Assembly (NCBI RefSeq): GCF_900090145.1
Contig: NZ_FMHI01000003.1
Span: forward strand, 429,771-493,770
Direction: 5' to 3'
DNA: 64,000 bases
Source: Streptomyces sp. WMMB 322
GTDB taxonomy: Bacteria; Actinomycetota; Actinomycetes; Streptomycetales; Streptomycetaceae
Within the stretch, counting starts at the first letter, position 1. Each line of letters begins with the position of its first letter. The position numbers and the translations under genes are program-made. The notes below the pieces were generated by a model. That model had not been told where the DNA came from. It searched no databases and saw nothing but the letters and a program-made list of their open reading frames with translations. Shown here one piece after another: positions 16,579 to 25,600 of this stretch.

Positions 16579-17265
16579 TCAGGCGGCCGTACGGCGGTTG
16601 ATCATGCGCGGCATCATGCGGAACGCCACACCGCCGGCGATCATCGTCGCGGCACCGACCAGCAGGAAGGTCGTCTCGGCGGAACCGGTGTCGGCCAGCT
16701 CCTCCTTCGGACCCTGCGGCTGCTGCTCGACGGGCTGGCTGCCGGCACTGTCGGGCTGGGTGCCACCCTCACAGTCGACGCTGTCGTCGTTCAGGTCGCA
16801 GGTGTCGTCGCCGCCGCCGGAGCCACCGATGGTTGCAGGCTCCTCGCCGCCGTCGTCGCCACCGGTACCGCCGGTGTCGCCGCCGCCGGTGGTGGTGCTG
16901 CCGCCGTCGGTGCCCTCGGTGGTGTCACCGGTGTCGCCGCCGGTGGTGCCCTCGCTGGTGTCACCGGTGTCGCCGCCGGTGGTGCCCTCTACGCCGCCAC
17001 CGATCGTGGTGGTGCCGCCGTCGGTCTCGCCGCCGGTGTCACCGCCGGTCGTACCCTCGGTGCCACCCTCAGAGTCGCCACCGCCGTCGCCGCCGCCGAT
17101 GAGGCCACCGATGACGCCGCCGAGGAGGCCGCCCTCCTGCGTGGTGGCGGCAGTGTCGGCCTCGGCGGCCTGCGCAGCACCCGTAGCGGTGAGCGAGGCG
17201 CCGACGGCGAACACGGTGCCGGCAGCGACGCGCGCCACGCGCAGCCGCGTCTTGGATTTGATCAT
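16579..17265 (-). CDS. Cell-wall-anchored (LAXTG, sortase E-type) Gly/Thr/Asp-repeat protein
   Basis: 228 residues from ATG 17265 (MIKSKTRLRVARVAAG). A signal peptide (~1-34, cleavage after AAQA) leads into ~130 residues of degenerate GGT/GGDTG-type repeats, strongly acidic and glycine-rich. Two cysteines sit in DTCDLNDDSVDCEGG. A Pro/Gln stretch precedes LADTGSAE at the C-terminus, then a hydrophobic segment and the basic tail RMMPRMINRRTAA. LAXTG is the sorting signal of class E sortases in streptomycetes. The repeat region is an elongated spacer rather than a catalytic domain. No sortase gene is in the window. Confidence 0.8.
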   Translation of the reverse strand: MIKSKTRLRVARVAAGTVFAVGASLTATGAAQAAEADTAATTQEGGLLGGVIGGLIGGGDGGGDSEGGTEGTTGGDTGGETDGGTTTIGGGVEGTTGGDTGDTSEGTTGGDTGDTTEGTDGGSTTTGGGDTGGTGGDDGGEEPATIGGSGGGDDTCDLNDDSVDCEGGTQPDSAGSQPVEQQPQGPKEELADTGSAETTFLLVGAATMIAGGVAFRMMPRMINRRTAA

Positions 17266-17531
17266 TGGCCAACTACCCCCAGTAGTTTCATTTTTCGATG
17301 GAGCAGCTGTGTGACGGGCTGCGGAGCCTCTTGCCGGGACACGGAACTGTCCGTTCACTCAACCCCCGCACGCGCCCCTGACACAGGCATGCGATCGCAC
17401 AGCTTTCCTAGTTTTCACACCTCAGTCAAGCGAGGATGGCGTGAATTGGCCGTGCAGCCCCGTGAGTTCGGGACAGTCAGCCGAATCGTTATGCGGGAAC
17501 GGCCGGTTCAGCGGCTTGTCCGGCGACTTCT

Positions 17532-18650
17532 TCAGCCTTCGTCCTGCTGCTCCTGCTGCTTGCGCCAGCGGATGCCCGCTTCGAGAAAGCCGTCGATATC
17601 TCCGTCGAGAACGCTCTGGGGATTGCCGACTTCATGTTCCGTCCGCAAATCCTTCACCATTTGATACGGGTGCAGGACGTACGAACGCATCTGGCTGCCC
17701 CAGGAGTTGCCTCCGTCCCCCTTGAGCGCGTCCATCTTCGCCTGCTCCTCCTGACGGCGGTGGGCGAGCAGACGTGACTGCATCACGCGCATGGCGGCGG
17801 CGCGGTTCTGGATCTGCGACTTCTCGTTCTGGCAGGAGACGACGATGCCCGTCGGGATGTGCGTCATACGGACCGCGGAATCGGTGGTGTTGACCGACTG
17901 GCCGCCCGGGCCGGACGAACGGAACACGTCGACCCGCAGTTCGTTCTCGGGGATGTCGATGTGGTCGACCTGTTCGACGACGGGCAGCACCTCGACGCCC
18001 GCGAAGGACGTCTGGCGGCGGCCCTGGTTGTCGTATGGCGAGATGCGCACCATCCGGTGCGTGCCCTGCTCGACGGAGAGCGTGCCGTACGCGTACGGCG
18101 CCTTGACCGCGAAGGTCGCGGACTTGATGCCCGCCTCCTCCGCGTAGCTCGTGTCGTAGACCTCCGTCGGATAGCCACGGCGCTCGCTCCAGCGCAGATA
18201 CATGCGCATCAGCTGCTCGGCGAAGTCCGCGGCGTCGACGCCTCCGGCCTCCGCGCGCACGCTGACGACCGCCTCGCGCGGGTCGTACTCGCCGGAGAGC
18301 AGCGTGCGGACCTCCAGTTCGTCCACCGACTTGCGCAGCGCCTGCAGTTCGCGCTCCGCCTCGCCGCGCGCGTCGTCGTCGCTCTCGCTGAGGGCGAGCT
18401 CGAAGAGCACCTCGACGTCGTCGATCCGCGAGCGCAGTTCCTCGACCTTCCGCAGCTGGCCCTGGAGATAGGACAGCTTGCTGGTGATCTTCTGCGCGTT
18501 CTCCACGTCGTCCCACAGATCGGGGGCCGCCGCCTGCTCCTCGAGGGAGGCGATATCGGCCCTCATCCTGCCGAGGTCCATCACGGCCTCGATCGACTCC
18601 ATGGTGGAGCGGAGGGACTTGAGCTCTTCGGGAAATTCGGGGATCGCCAC
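17532..18650 (-). CDS. prfB: Peptide chain release factor 2
   Basis: 372 residues, one continuous frame. The catalytic GGQ loop is at residues 249-251 ([10 protein letters not shown]). The codon-recognition loop reads SPY (204-206) in [16 protein letters not shown], where E. coli RF2 has SPF. RF2 recognises UGA and UAA and triggers hydrolysis of peptidyl-tRNA. The frame has no internal UGA, so the E. coli-type autoregulatory +1 frameshift is absent. The N-terminal coiled region ([23 protein letters not shown]) is normal. The gene is followed by the LAXTG-protein gene, after a 266-bp gap, in the same direction. Confidence 0.96.
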   Translation of the reverse strand: MAIPEFPEELKSLRSTMESIEAVMDLGRMRADIASLEEQAAAPDLWDDVENAQKITSKLSYLQGQLRKVEELRSRIDDVEVLFELALSESDDDARGEAERELQALRKSVDELEVRTLLSGEYDPREAVVSVRAEAGGVDAADFAEQLMRMYLRWSERRGYPTEVYDTSYAEEAGIKSATFAVKAPYAYGTLSVEQGTHRMVRISPYDNQGRRQTSFAGVEVLPVVEQVDHIDIPENELRVDVFRSSGPGGQSVNTTDSAVRMTHIPTGIVVSCQNEKSQIQNRAAAMRVMQSRLLAHRRQEEQAKMDALKGDGGNSWGSQMRSYVLHPYQMVKDLRTEHEVGNPQSVLDGDIDGFLEAGIRWRKQQEQQDEG

Positions 18651-18892
18651 ACCTCCACCCTAACGGCTGGGCGATGAGGCCGTTCCGCGCCGGGGGAGGG
18701 CGGGCCGGCACATGCGCGCGGTGCCTGCCGGCCGGGCTCCGCGCGGCGGCCGGGCCCGCCGGCCGGGTCTCCGGACGGGCCGGGGCGGGCATCGGGGCGA
18801 GCTCCCCCGGACAAGGCCCCGGGCCGGGTCTACCGGCCCGGAACCCGGGGTCAGGGCTCCGGGGCAGGGCCCCGAGTAAAGGCTCCGGATCA

Positions 18893-18944
18893 GGACTCCG
18901 GATCAGGACTCCGGATCAGGACTCCGGATCAGGACTCCGGATCA
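18893..18944. repeat. 13-bp tandem repeat ending in the kinase stop codon
   Basis: Four perfect copies of GGACTCCGGATCA (18893-18905, 18906-18918, 18919-18931, 18932-18944), preceded by a 12-nt variant at 18881. The last copy contributes the TGA of the pkaB-type kinase. It lies in the kinase-prfB interval. Confidence 0.9.
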
Positions 18945-20318
18945 AGGCTCCGCGGGATGCTCGACCGCGGGCGCCGGCTGCGTGGTGTCACCGTCGTCGC
19001 CGGATGCCGCGAGCCAGCCCCCCACACCCGCCACCGCCGCGATCACCGCGGCCCCGGCACCCAGCTTGATGCGACGCCGCCGCGCCGCGGCCGCGGACAG
19101 CCGGTTGCGCGCGGAGCCGGCGCGCGGCTCGCCCGCCGCGCGGGGAGCACGGGCCGTGCCGTGCGCCCCTCCCGCCAGCTCGTCGGCTCCGGGAACGCGC
19201 ATGCTGGTGTGGGTGTCGCGGTTGGAGTCGGGGCCCGCGCCGCTGTGCACCAGGGGCACCGCCGCGCGCCCGGAGCGCGTGGAGTGCCCGCCGCCGTCTC
19301 CGCCGTGGGCGGCGGCCGCCGGGCGGCCGTCCTGCCCGGCAGGAGCGGGGGCGCCCGCGTGCCTGCCCCCGGCGGCGTGCCCGCCGCTGCCGGGCTCCCC
19401 CGGCCCGTGGCTGCCGTACGAGCCTTCCTGTTCCCCGTACTCGTACGACTCGTAGACCTCCTCGGGCTGTTCGTCGATGTCCAGCGTCGGCAGCCCCTCC
19501 AGGTCCGGCAGCAGCTCGCGCAGCCGCGCCGCCACCTCGACGGCGCGCAGGCGGGAGGCGGGGGCCTTGGCCAGGCACTGGTGGATCAGCAGCCACAACT
19601 CGTCCGGGATGCCGGGCAGCGGAGCCACCGACTCCGTGACGTGGCGGCGCAGCACCGCCCCGGGATGTCCGCCGCCGAACGGCGTGAATCCGGCGAGGAG
19701 CTCGTAGAGGACGGTGGCCAGCGCGTATATGTCGACGGAGGCACGGGGCGGCAGGCCCTCCACGATCTCCGGCGCCAGATAGTCGGGGGTGCCGATGATC
19801 GACGTGGCCCTCGTGGTGCGGGGGGAGTCGATCAGCTTGGCCACTCCGAAGTCGGTGAGCAGCGCGGGCGGCGCACCACCGGGGCCGGCCGGGGCCAGCG
19901 CGTCCAGCAGTACGTTCTCCGGCTTGACGTCCCTGTGCACGATGCCGGCCGCGTGGGCCGCCGCCAGTCCGTCCGCGACGTCCGCCGCGATCGCCACCGC
20001 CGGCTGCGGCGCGATGCGGCGGTCGTGCTCCAGGCGTGTACGCAGATCCGTGCCGCGGACCAACTGCATCACGAGCGCGAGGTCGTTGCCGTCCACGACG
20101 AGATCGCGGACGCCGACCACACTCGGGTGATCCAGGCAGAGCAGGGCGCTGCGTTCCTGCACGAAGCGCTCCACCAGATCGCCGTCCGAGGCGAGGTCCT
20201 CGCGCAGCAGCTTGACCGCGACGGGACCGTCGGGGCCTTCGCCGAGCCACACCGTGCCGGCGCTGCCGCGGCCGAGGATCTGGTGAATGCTGTACCGGCT
20301 GCCGATCTTCCGTGCCAT
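18942..20318 (-). CDS. pkaB: Membrane Ser/Thr protein kinase, PkaB type
   Basis: 458 residues from ATG 20318 (MARKIGSRYSIHQILG). The kinase domain (~8-270) has a glycine loop GRGSAGTVW, Lys36, catalytic HRDVKPEN (Asp130), DFG and APE-type LAPEI. A long acidic then Ala/Gly-rich linker (EVYESYEYGEQEGSYGSHG and onwards) leads to one membrane segment near the C-terminus (IKLGAGAAVIAAVAGVGGWLAA) and a short outer tail without PASTA repeats. The pair of adjacent kinases downstream-facing to prfB is, from memory, the pkaB-pkaA arrangement of S. coelicolor. Its start is 120 bp after the stop of the second kinase. Substrates are unknown. Confidence 0.88.
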   Translation of the reverse strand: MARKIGSRYSIHQILGRGSAGTVWLGEGPDGPVAVKLLREDLASDGDLVERFVQERSALLCLDHPSVVGVRDLVVDGNDLALVMQLVRGTDLRTRLEHDRRIAPQPAVAIAADVADGLAAAHAAGIVHRDVKPENVLLDALAPAGPGGAPPALLTDFGVAKLIDSPRTTRATSIIGTPDYLAPEIVEGLPPRASVDIYALATVLYELLAGFTPFGGGHPGAVLRRHVTESVAPLPGIPDELWLLIHQCLAKAPASRLRAVEVAARLRELLPDLEGLPTLDIDEQPEEVYESYEYGEQEGSYGSHGPGEPGSGGHAAGGRHAGAPAPAGQDGRPAAAAHGGDGGGHSTRSGRAAVPLVHSGAGPDSNRDTHTSMRVPGADELAGGAHGTARAPRAAGEPRAGSARNRLSAAAARRRRIKLGAGAAVIAAVAGVGGWLAASGDDGDTTQPAPAVEHPAEP

Positions 20319-20438
20319 AGCGACAAAACTACGCGGAAGAAGGGGTGTTGAGGCACCGGAGCGCGCCAACCGTCACTTTCGAGGGGGAATTCCCGCCGAG
20401 GAAGTCGACAAATCTCTGAACTCGCGTACAGGAATGAG

Positions 20439-22136
20439 CTATTGGGGAGCGCTGTCGATCAGATTCCCGATCTTGCCGATCAGGTTCTCGACCGACTCCC
20501 AGAAACTCTTGCCCTGCTCCCACCACTCGGGAAGCGGAGTGAGATTCCACACCAGCACGGCCGCCACGACCATGAGCACGATCATGAAGAGACAACCCTT
20601 GAGGCAGCCCAGTCCCGGAATCCGCATCGGGCTCGCGCTGCGCTGCCGCGGCTCCCTGCGGGGCCGGGGCTCGCGTCGCGGCGGCGGTTCCGGTTCGTAA
20701 CGCTGCGGAGGCGGCTGGGCGGGACGCCGCTGCTGCCGGCCGTAGTGCTCCGGCGGCGGAGCCTGACGGCGGCCGGGGGGCTGCTGCGGCTGGCGCTGCG
20801 GGCGGCGGCGCAGCGGGTCCATGCTCGGGTCGAGCGGCTGGACCTGCGTCTGCTCGTTCCGGTCGCGGGCCGCACGCATCTGGTTCTCCCAGGGGTGCGG
20901 ACCGTCGGGCCCTCCGGCGTCGGGAGACTGCGAGGGGGCCCCTGGGGGGACGGGCGGCATGACCTGCGTCGGGTCCGCGTTCGGGCCCTGACCCGCGCCC
21001 TGGCCGCCCTGGCCCCCGGACTGCGGCATGTAGCTGGTGGCGGCGTTCGGGTCGTACTGGCTACCTCCCGGGCCCTGCGCCTGGGCGGACGGGGAGTTCG
21101 GCAGCACCTGCGTGGGGTCCGCGCTTCCCGCGGCGGCACCGGCCGCCGCTCCGGCGACCGCGCCGCCGGCGGCCGCGGCGGCGGCACCGCCCGGGCCGCC
21201 GCCGGTCTCCGGCACGGACGCCGGAGCCGGGTCGGGCGCGAGCAGACCGGCGACACCCATCGCGGCGGCCGCCTGCTCCGGCGTGGCACCGGCACCGATG
21301 CCGGACGCGACCGTACGGAGCGCGTTCGCGAGACTCTCGGCACTGGGCCGCTCCTCGGCGCGCTTGCGCAGGCACCGCTCGACGACGGTCCACAGCGGGT
21401 CGGGCATGCTCGGCGGCCGCGCCGGCTCCTCGCCCAGGTGGCGGTGGATCACCTCGAGCGCCGAGCCGCCGGCGAAGGGCGGGTGCCCGGTGGCCAGCTC
21501 GTACAGCAGGATGCCCGCGCCGTAGATGTCGACGGCGGAGGTCTGTGGGTGGCCCTGGGCCGCCTCGGGCGCCACGTACGAAGGCGTGCCGACGAACTCC
21601 TGGGTGCGTGTGAGCCCCGGCGAATCGGCGAGCCGCGCGATGCCGAAGTCGGTGAGCATCGGGCGCATGCCCTCGGGGCCGTTGGCCAGCAGCACGTTGG
21701 CCGGCTTGAGGTCCCGGTGCACGACACCGTCGGCGTGGCTCGCGGCGAGCGCGTCGGCGACCTGGGCCGTCACCAGTGCGGCGGCCACCGGCGCGAACGG
21801 TCCGTTCTCCCGCAGGTAGCGGTGGAGGTCCGGGCCGTCGATCAGGTCCATGACCAGGGCGAGCAGATCGCCCTCGACGACGAGGTCGCGGGTGCGGACG
21901 ATGTTGTGATGCGTGAGGCGGAGCAGGACGGAGCGCTCCCGCAGAAAGCGCATGACCACATCAGGGTCGTTGGCCAGCTCCTCCTTGAGGACCTTGATCG
22001 CCACCGTCTCACCGGGCTGACCGGCGACGGCCGCTTCCGCGCCCGCTGTCTCCCGCTGCCTCGCCCGCCACACGGTTCCGGTGGCGCCGCGGCCCAGCGG
22101 TTCCTCGAGCAGGTACTTGCTGCCTACCGGCCGCAC
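20439..22136 (-). CDS. pkaA: Membrane Ser/Thr protein kinase, PkaA type
   Basis: 565 residues from GTG 22136 (reading VRPVGSKYLLEEPLGRGATGTVW), with AGGGAG about ten bases upstream; the much longer open frame to 22910 is not supported. The kinase domain (~8-285) has Lys48, HRDLKPAN (Asp142), DFG and APE. The ~240-residue linker is rich in Ala, Gly, Pro and Gln. It carries three Thr-Gln-Val motifs (Thr342, Thr390, Thr430; DPTQV, DPTQV, EQTQV) that look like FHA-docking sites. A single membrane segment (CLKGCLFMIVLMVVAAVLVW) lies near the end. PkaA is a documented autophosphorylating streptomycete kinase; the name here is by position and similarity. It is divergent from the FHA-FtsK gene. Confidence 0.87.
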   Translation of the reverse strand: MRPVGSKYLLEEPLGRGATGTVWRARQRETAGAEAAVAGQPGETVAIKVLKEELANDPDVVMRFLRERSVLLRLTHHNIVRTRDLVVEGDLLALVMDLIDGPDLHRYLRENGPFAPVAAALVTAQVADALAASHADGVVHRDLKPANVLLANGPEGMRPMLTDFGIARLADSPGLTRTQEFVGTPSYVAPEAAQGHPQTSAVDIYGAGILLYELATGHPPFAGGSALEVIHRHLGEEPARPPSMPDPLWTVVERCLRKRAEERPSAESLANALRTVASGIGAGATPEQAAAAMGVAGLLAPDPAPASVPETGGGPGGAAAAAAGGAVAGAAAGAAAGSADPTQVLPNSPSAQAQGPGGSQYDPNAATSYMPQSGGQGGQGAGQGPNADPTQVMPPVPPGAPSQSPDAGGPDGPHPWENQMRAARDRNEQTQVQPLDPSMDPLRRRPQRQPQQPPGRRQAPPPEHYGRQQRRPAQPPPQRYEPEPPPRREPRPRREPRQRSASPMRIPGLGCLKGCLFMIVLMVVAAVLVWNLTPLPEWWEQGKSFWESVENLIGKIGNLIDSAPQ

Positions 22137-22644
22137 GTCATGCGCTCCCTGGTGTCGTACTGCAATCCCGCCCACAATAGTGCCGCCTCGCCACCGTTCG
22201 ACGTCGAGTGCGAACTGACGGGCGACTTCCGGCAAGGACGCGCCGTGCGGCGAGGACGGTTGCGCATCGCCGGCACACAGCGGCCACGGGCGGAGACCCG
22301 TCGTCCGGCGAGCCCCGTGCGAGGCCCCGGAACGGCACCGCGCCCCGGGGCGCGGATCGTATCCGGCGGAGTGTCCGGACGGGCCCTCTTGCGCACCACG
22401 GCGAAAACTCAAGATCATTGAGCGCCGCGAGCGGGACGCGATGTCGGTGACGGGTGCGAAGATGCTCACGGCATCGACAGCACTGTGCGCGGACGCGTGG
22501 ATCCGCGGGGCCGCAGGGCCCCCTCCCGGGCGGCGCGTTCGCGGGGGCTGTGCCGTGTGACATGTGCGCCGGGCGCGGACGCCGGCGAGGGTGACCGCCT
22601 CGCCGCGCGTGGTCGGCACACCGTGGTTGGGACCGGGAGGGCCG
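22137..22644. promoter_or_regulatory. Divergent intergenic region, kinase pair versus FHA-FtsK gene
   Basis: 508 bp between two divergent starts. The stretch ~22395-22445 (ACGGCGAAAACTCAAGATCATTGAG) is the least GC-rich and the likeliest promoter site. No small gene or RNA could be supported. Confidence 0.45.
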
Positions 22645-25600
22645 ATGCAGATCCGGCTGACTGTCACCCTCGGGCCGCGCGCGAGCGGTCCGGGCGGGGC
22701 CGGCGCGGCGGGTGCGCCGAGCGGGGGAGCAGCGTGCGACGTGCTCGTGACCGCCCCCTCGGGGACGCCGCTGTCCGCCGTGACGGGCGGTCTCGTCTCC
22801 GCCGCCGCGGCAGCGGCGGGCGGCGGCTCGGCCCCCGGCAGCGCGGGGGCGGGCCAGGGCAGCGGTACGGAGCCCGCGCAGGATTCGGCGGCGACCGTGT
22901 ACGCGGGCACGGAACGGCTCGATCCGCACCGTCAGTTGCTGGGCGAGCCCCCGCTCCTGGACGGAGCCGTCATCTCCCTGCACGGCCCGGCGGCGATGCC
23001 CGCCCTCTCGGCCTACGGCTCGGCGAGGGCCCGGCTGCACGTGATCTCGGGTCCGGACGCCGGTGGCATACACCTCCTCCAGGGCGGCAAGGTCACGCTC
23101 GGCCGCTCCGCCGAGGCCGACGTGCCGCTGGACGACCCGGACGTCTCCCGGCTGCACTGCGCGGTGACGGTCTCCGACGGCGGCGCCGTGACGGTCGCCG
23201 ATCTGGACTCCACGAACGGCACGATGCTCGACGGCGCTCCCGTCGGCGGCCGTCCGGTGCTCTTCCGCCCGGGTGCGACGCTGCGCGCCGGGGAGTCGGC
23301 GCTGCGCGTGGAGACCTCGGCGCTCGGTGTCTCCCCGGACTTCGAGCCCGCCGGCGGGCCCAAGGCCACCACGCCCCTGCCCGCCTCACTCTCCACGGAG
23401 CCGGACGGGAAGGGGCAGCTGCGCCTGACGGCCCCGGACGGCGGCCAGGAGGGCCCGCGCGAGGACCGGGACAGCGCCACCGCCCACCGCGGCGGCGCCG
23501 CCACGGAGGCTTCGGGAACACTCCGGGACGGCGCCGCCGCTCAGGCCCCGGGAACACTCGCAGGGCACCCCGCGGACGGTTCGGCGGGGATCCCCCACGG
23601 ATACGCACCGGGCGGACCGCTGCCCGACGGCAGCACCACACACGGTTCGGGCATCGCCCAGCACGCCCGCTACGCCCGGCAGTCCACCGCCGGCCCGTCC
23701 GGTACGGACGGCGGGCCCCGCACGCCGGGCGTCCCTGCCGAGGCGGAGTCCGGGCGTGCGCGCGCCCGCGGGCTGGGCGCGTGGGCGCGGCGCTTCGCGG
23801 GCGGCCAGAACGAGGAACGCGCACGGCCGCCCGCGGGCACGCCCGGCGCCGCCCCGGCTTCCGGGCCCGGCGGCACCGGCGCCGATCGGGCCCCGGCCGA
23901 GGACGAACGCCGCCCCGACCCGGCCACGATCCTGCTCACGGCGCTCGGCCCCGGTCCGCGCCTGTGGGAGCGCGAGCCGGGTCATCCGGAGGCGCTGACC
24001 GTACGGATCGGCACGGCCCACCGCGGCGACGGCCGTCCCGGGGCACCGGTCACCGTCGGCCTGCGCGAAGCGGGCGCGCTGGGCCTGGCGGGGCCTCGCC
24101 CGCGCCTGATGGGCCTGGCCCGTTCGGTGCTGGCGCAGCTCGCCGCCCTGCACGGCCCGAGCAGCCTGGAGATCGTGCTGATCTCGGCGGACCGCTCCCG
24201 TGACGTCGAGGCCCGCATCCGGGAGTGGTCCTGGCTGGGCTGGCTGCCTCATCTGCGTCCGGCGCACGGGCAGGACTGCCGTCTGCTCACCGCCTACGAC
24301 CGGGACCAGGCGGCTGCGCGCGCCGCCGAGCTGACCCACCGCCTCGACGAGTCGCGTCAGTACGCGGGGCGCGGCGAAGTCCCGTCCGGTCCCGGCCCGT
24401 TCACCTTGCTCGTCGTCGACGGCGATCCCGGGTCGGCCTCCCTGCGTGACGCGGTGGCGCGGCTTGCGGCCGAGGGGCCGCGGGCCGGCGTCCATCTGCT
24501 CTGCCTTGCGGAGACACCCGCGGCGACGCCCTCCTCTCCCGTCTCCGAGACGGTGCGGGCCGCGTACGCCACGTCCGCCGCGTTCCGCGAGTGCGGTGCG
24601 CTCGCCCTGCTCAGCGGTGCGGTCGCGACGGCGGTCCGGGTGGTGCGCCGGGACAGCGCGGCGACGGGCGGCCCGGAGGCGCCGGGCACGGCGACGGCAG
24701 GCACCGGGACGCCGGGCACCGCGACGGCAGGCACCCCGGGCACCGTCTGCACGCTGGACGCCGTCTCTGCCGCCTGGGCGGAACGCTTCGCACGGGCCAT
24801 GGCTCCGCTGCGAGAGTCCGAGGGCACGCCGGTGCGCACCGGCTCGGCGGCACGCTCCGCCGTGACGCTCCCCCGCAGTTCCCGGCTCCTGGACGAACTG
24901 GGCCTTGCCCGCGCCACGCCCGCCGCGCTGCTCGCGCGCTGGGCCGGACCCCCCGCGGACGGCGCGGCAGGCGACAAGGCCGGCCCGGCGGCAGCCCGTG
25001 CGGCCCTGGTCTTCGGCGCGGGGCCGCGCGGCCCCCTGGAGGCGGAGCTGGGTCCCGGCCGGGGGCACGCCCTCGTGACGGGGCCGTCCGGGTCCGGCAA
25101 GACCGAGTTGCTGTGCTCGCTCGCCGCGTCCCTGTCCGTCGGCAGTCCGCCCGACCGCCTCCGGCTCGTCCTCCTCGACGGCGACGGCGGGTCGGGAGAG
25201 GGCCTGCACACATGCCTGGAGCTGCCGCACGCCAGGCATCACCTGGCGGCGAACGACGTTGGCCTGATGCGCGAGTTCGCCCAGTCGATCAGCGGGGAGC
25301 TCAAGCGCCGCGCGGAGTTGATCGGCCCGGAGAACACGTACGAAGGCTTCGTGCGCCAAGTCGCCCGTGCGGGGCACCGGTTGGCCGCGCAGCAGCGTCG
25401 CCGCGCGCAGCCGGCGGGAGCCGTCGACCCGGCTCCCGCCGGCGAGCAGCGGGACGAACCGGGCACGCTGCGCCTCCGCACGCAGACGGGTCCGGCGCCG
25501 GACGGCGGAACGGACGCGACGGCCGACGCCAAGACCAGCAACGGCGAGGCGATCGTTCAACACTTGGACGCACAGCCTGTTTCTCTCCCCAGAATCGTCA

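Noticed and set aside
17532..18650. Programmed frameshift in prfB as in E. coli
   Set aside because: The reading frame is uninterrupted from ATG to stop, with no internal UGA.
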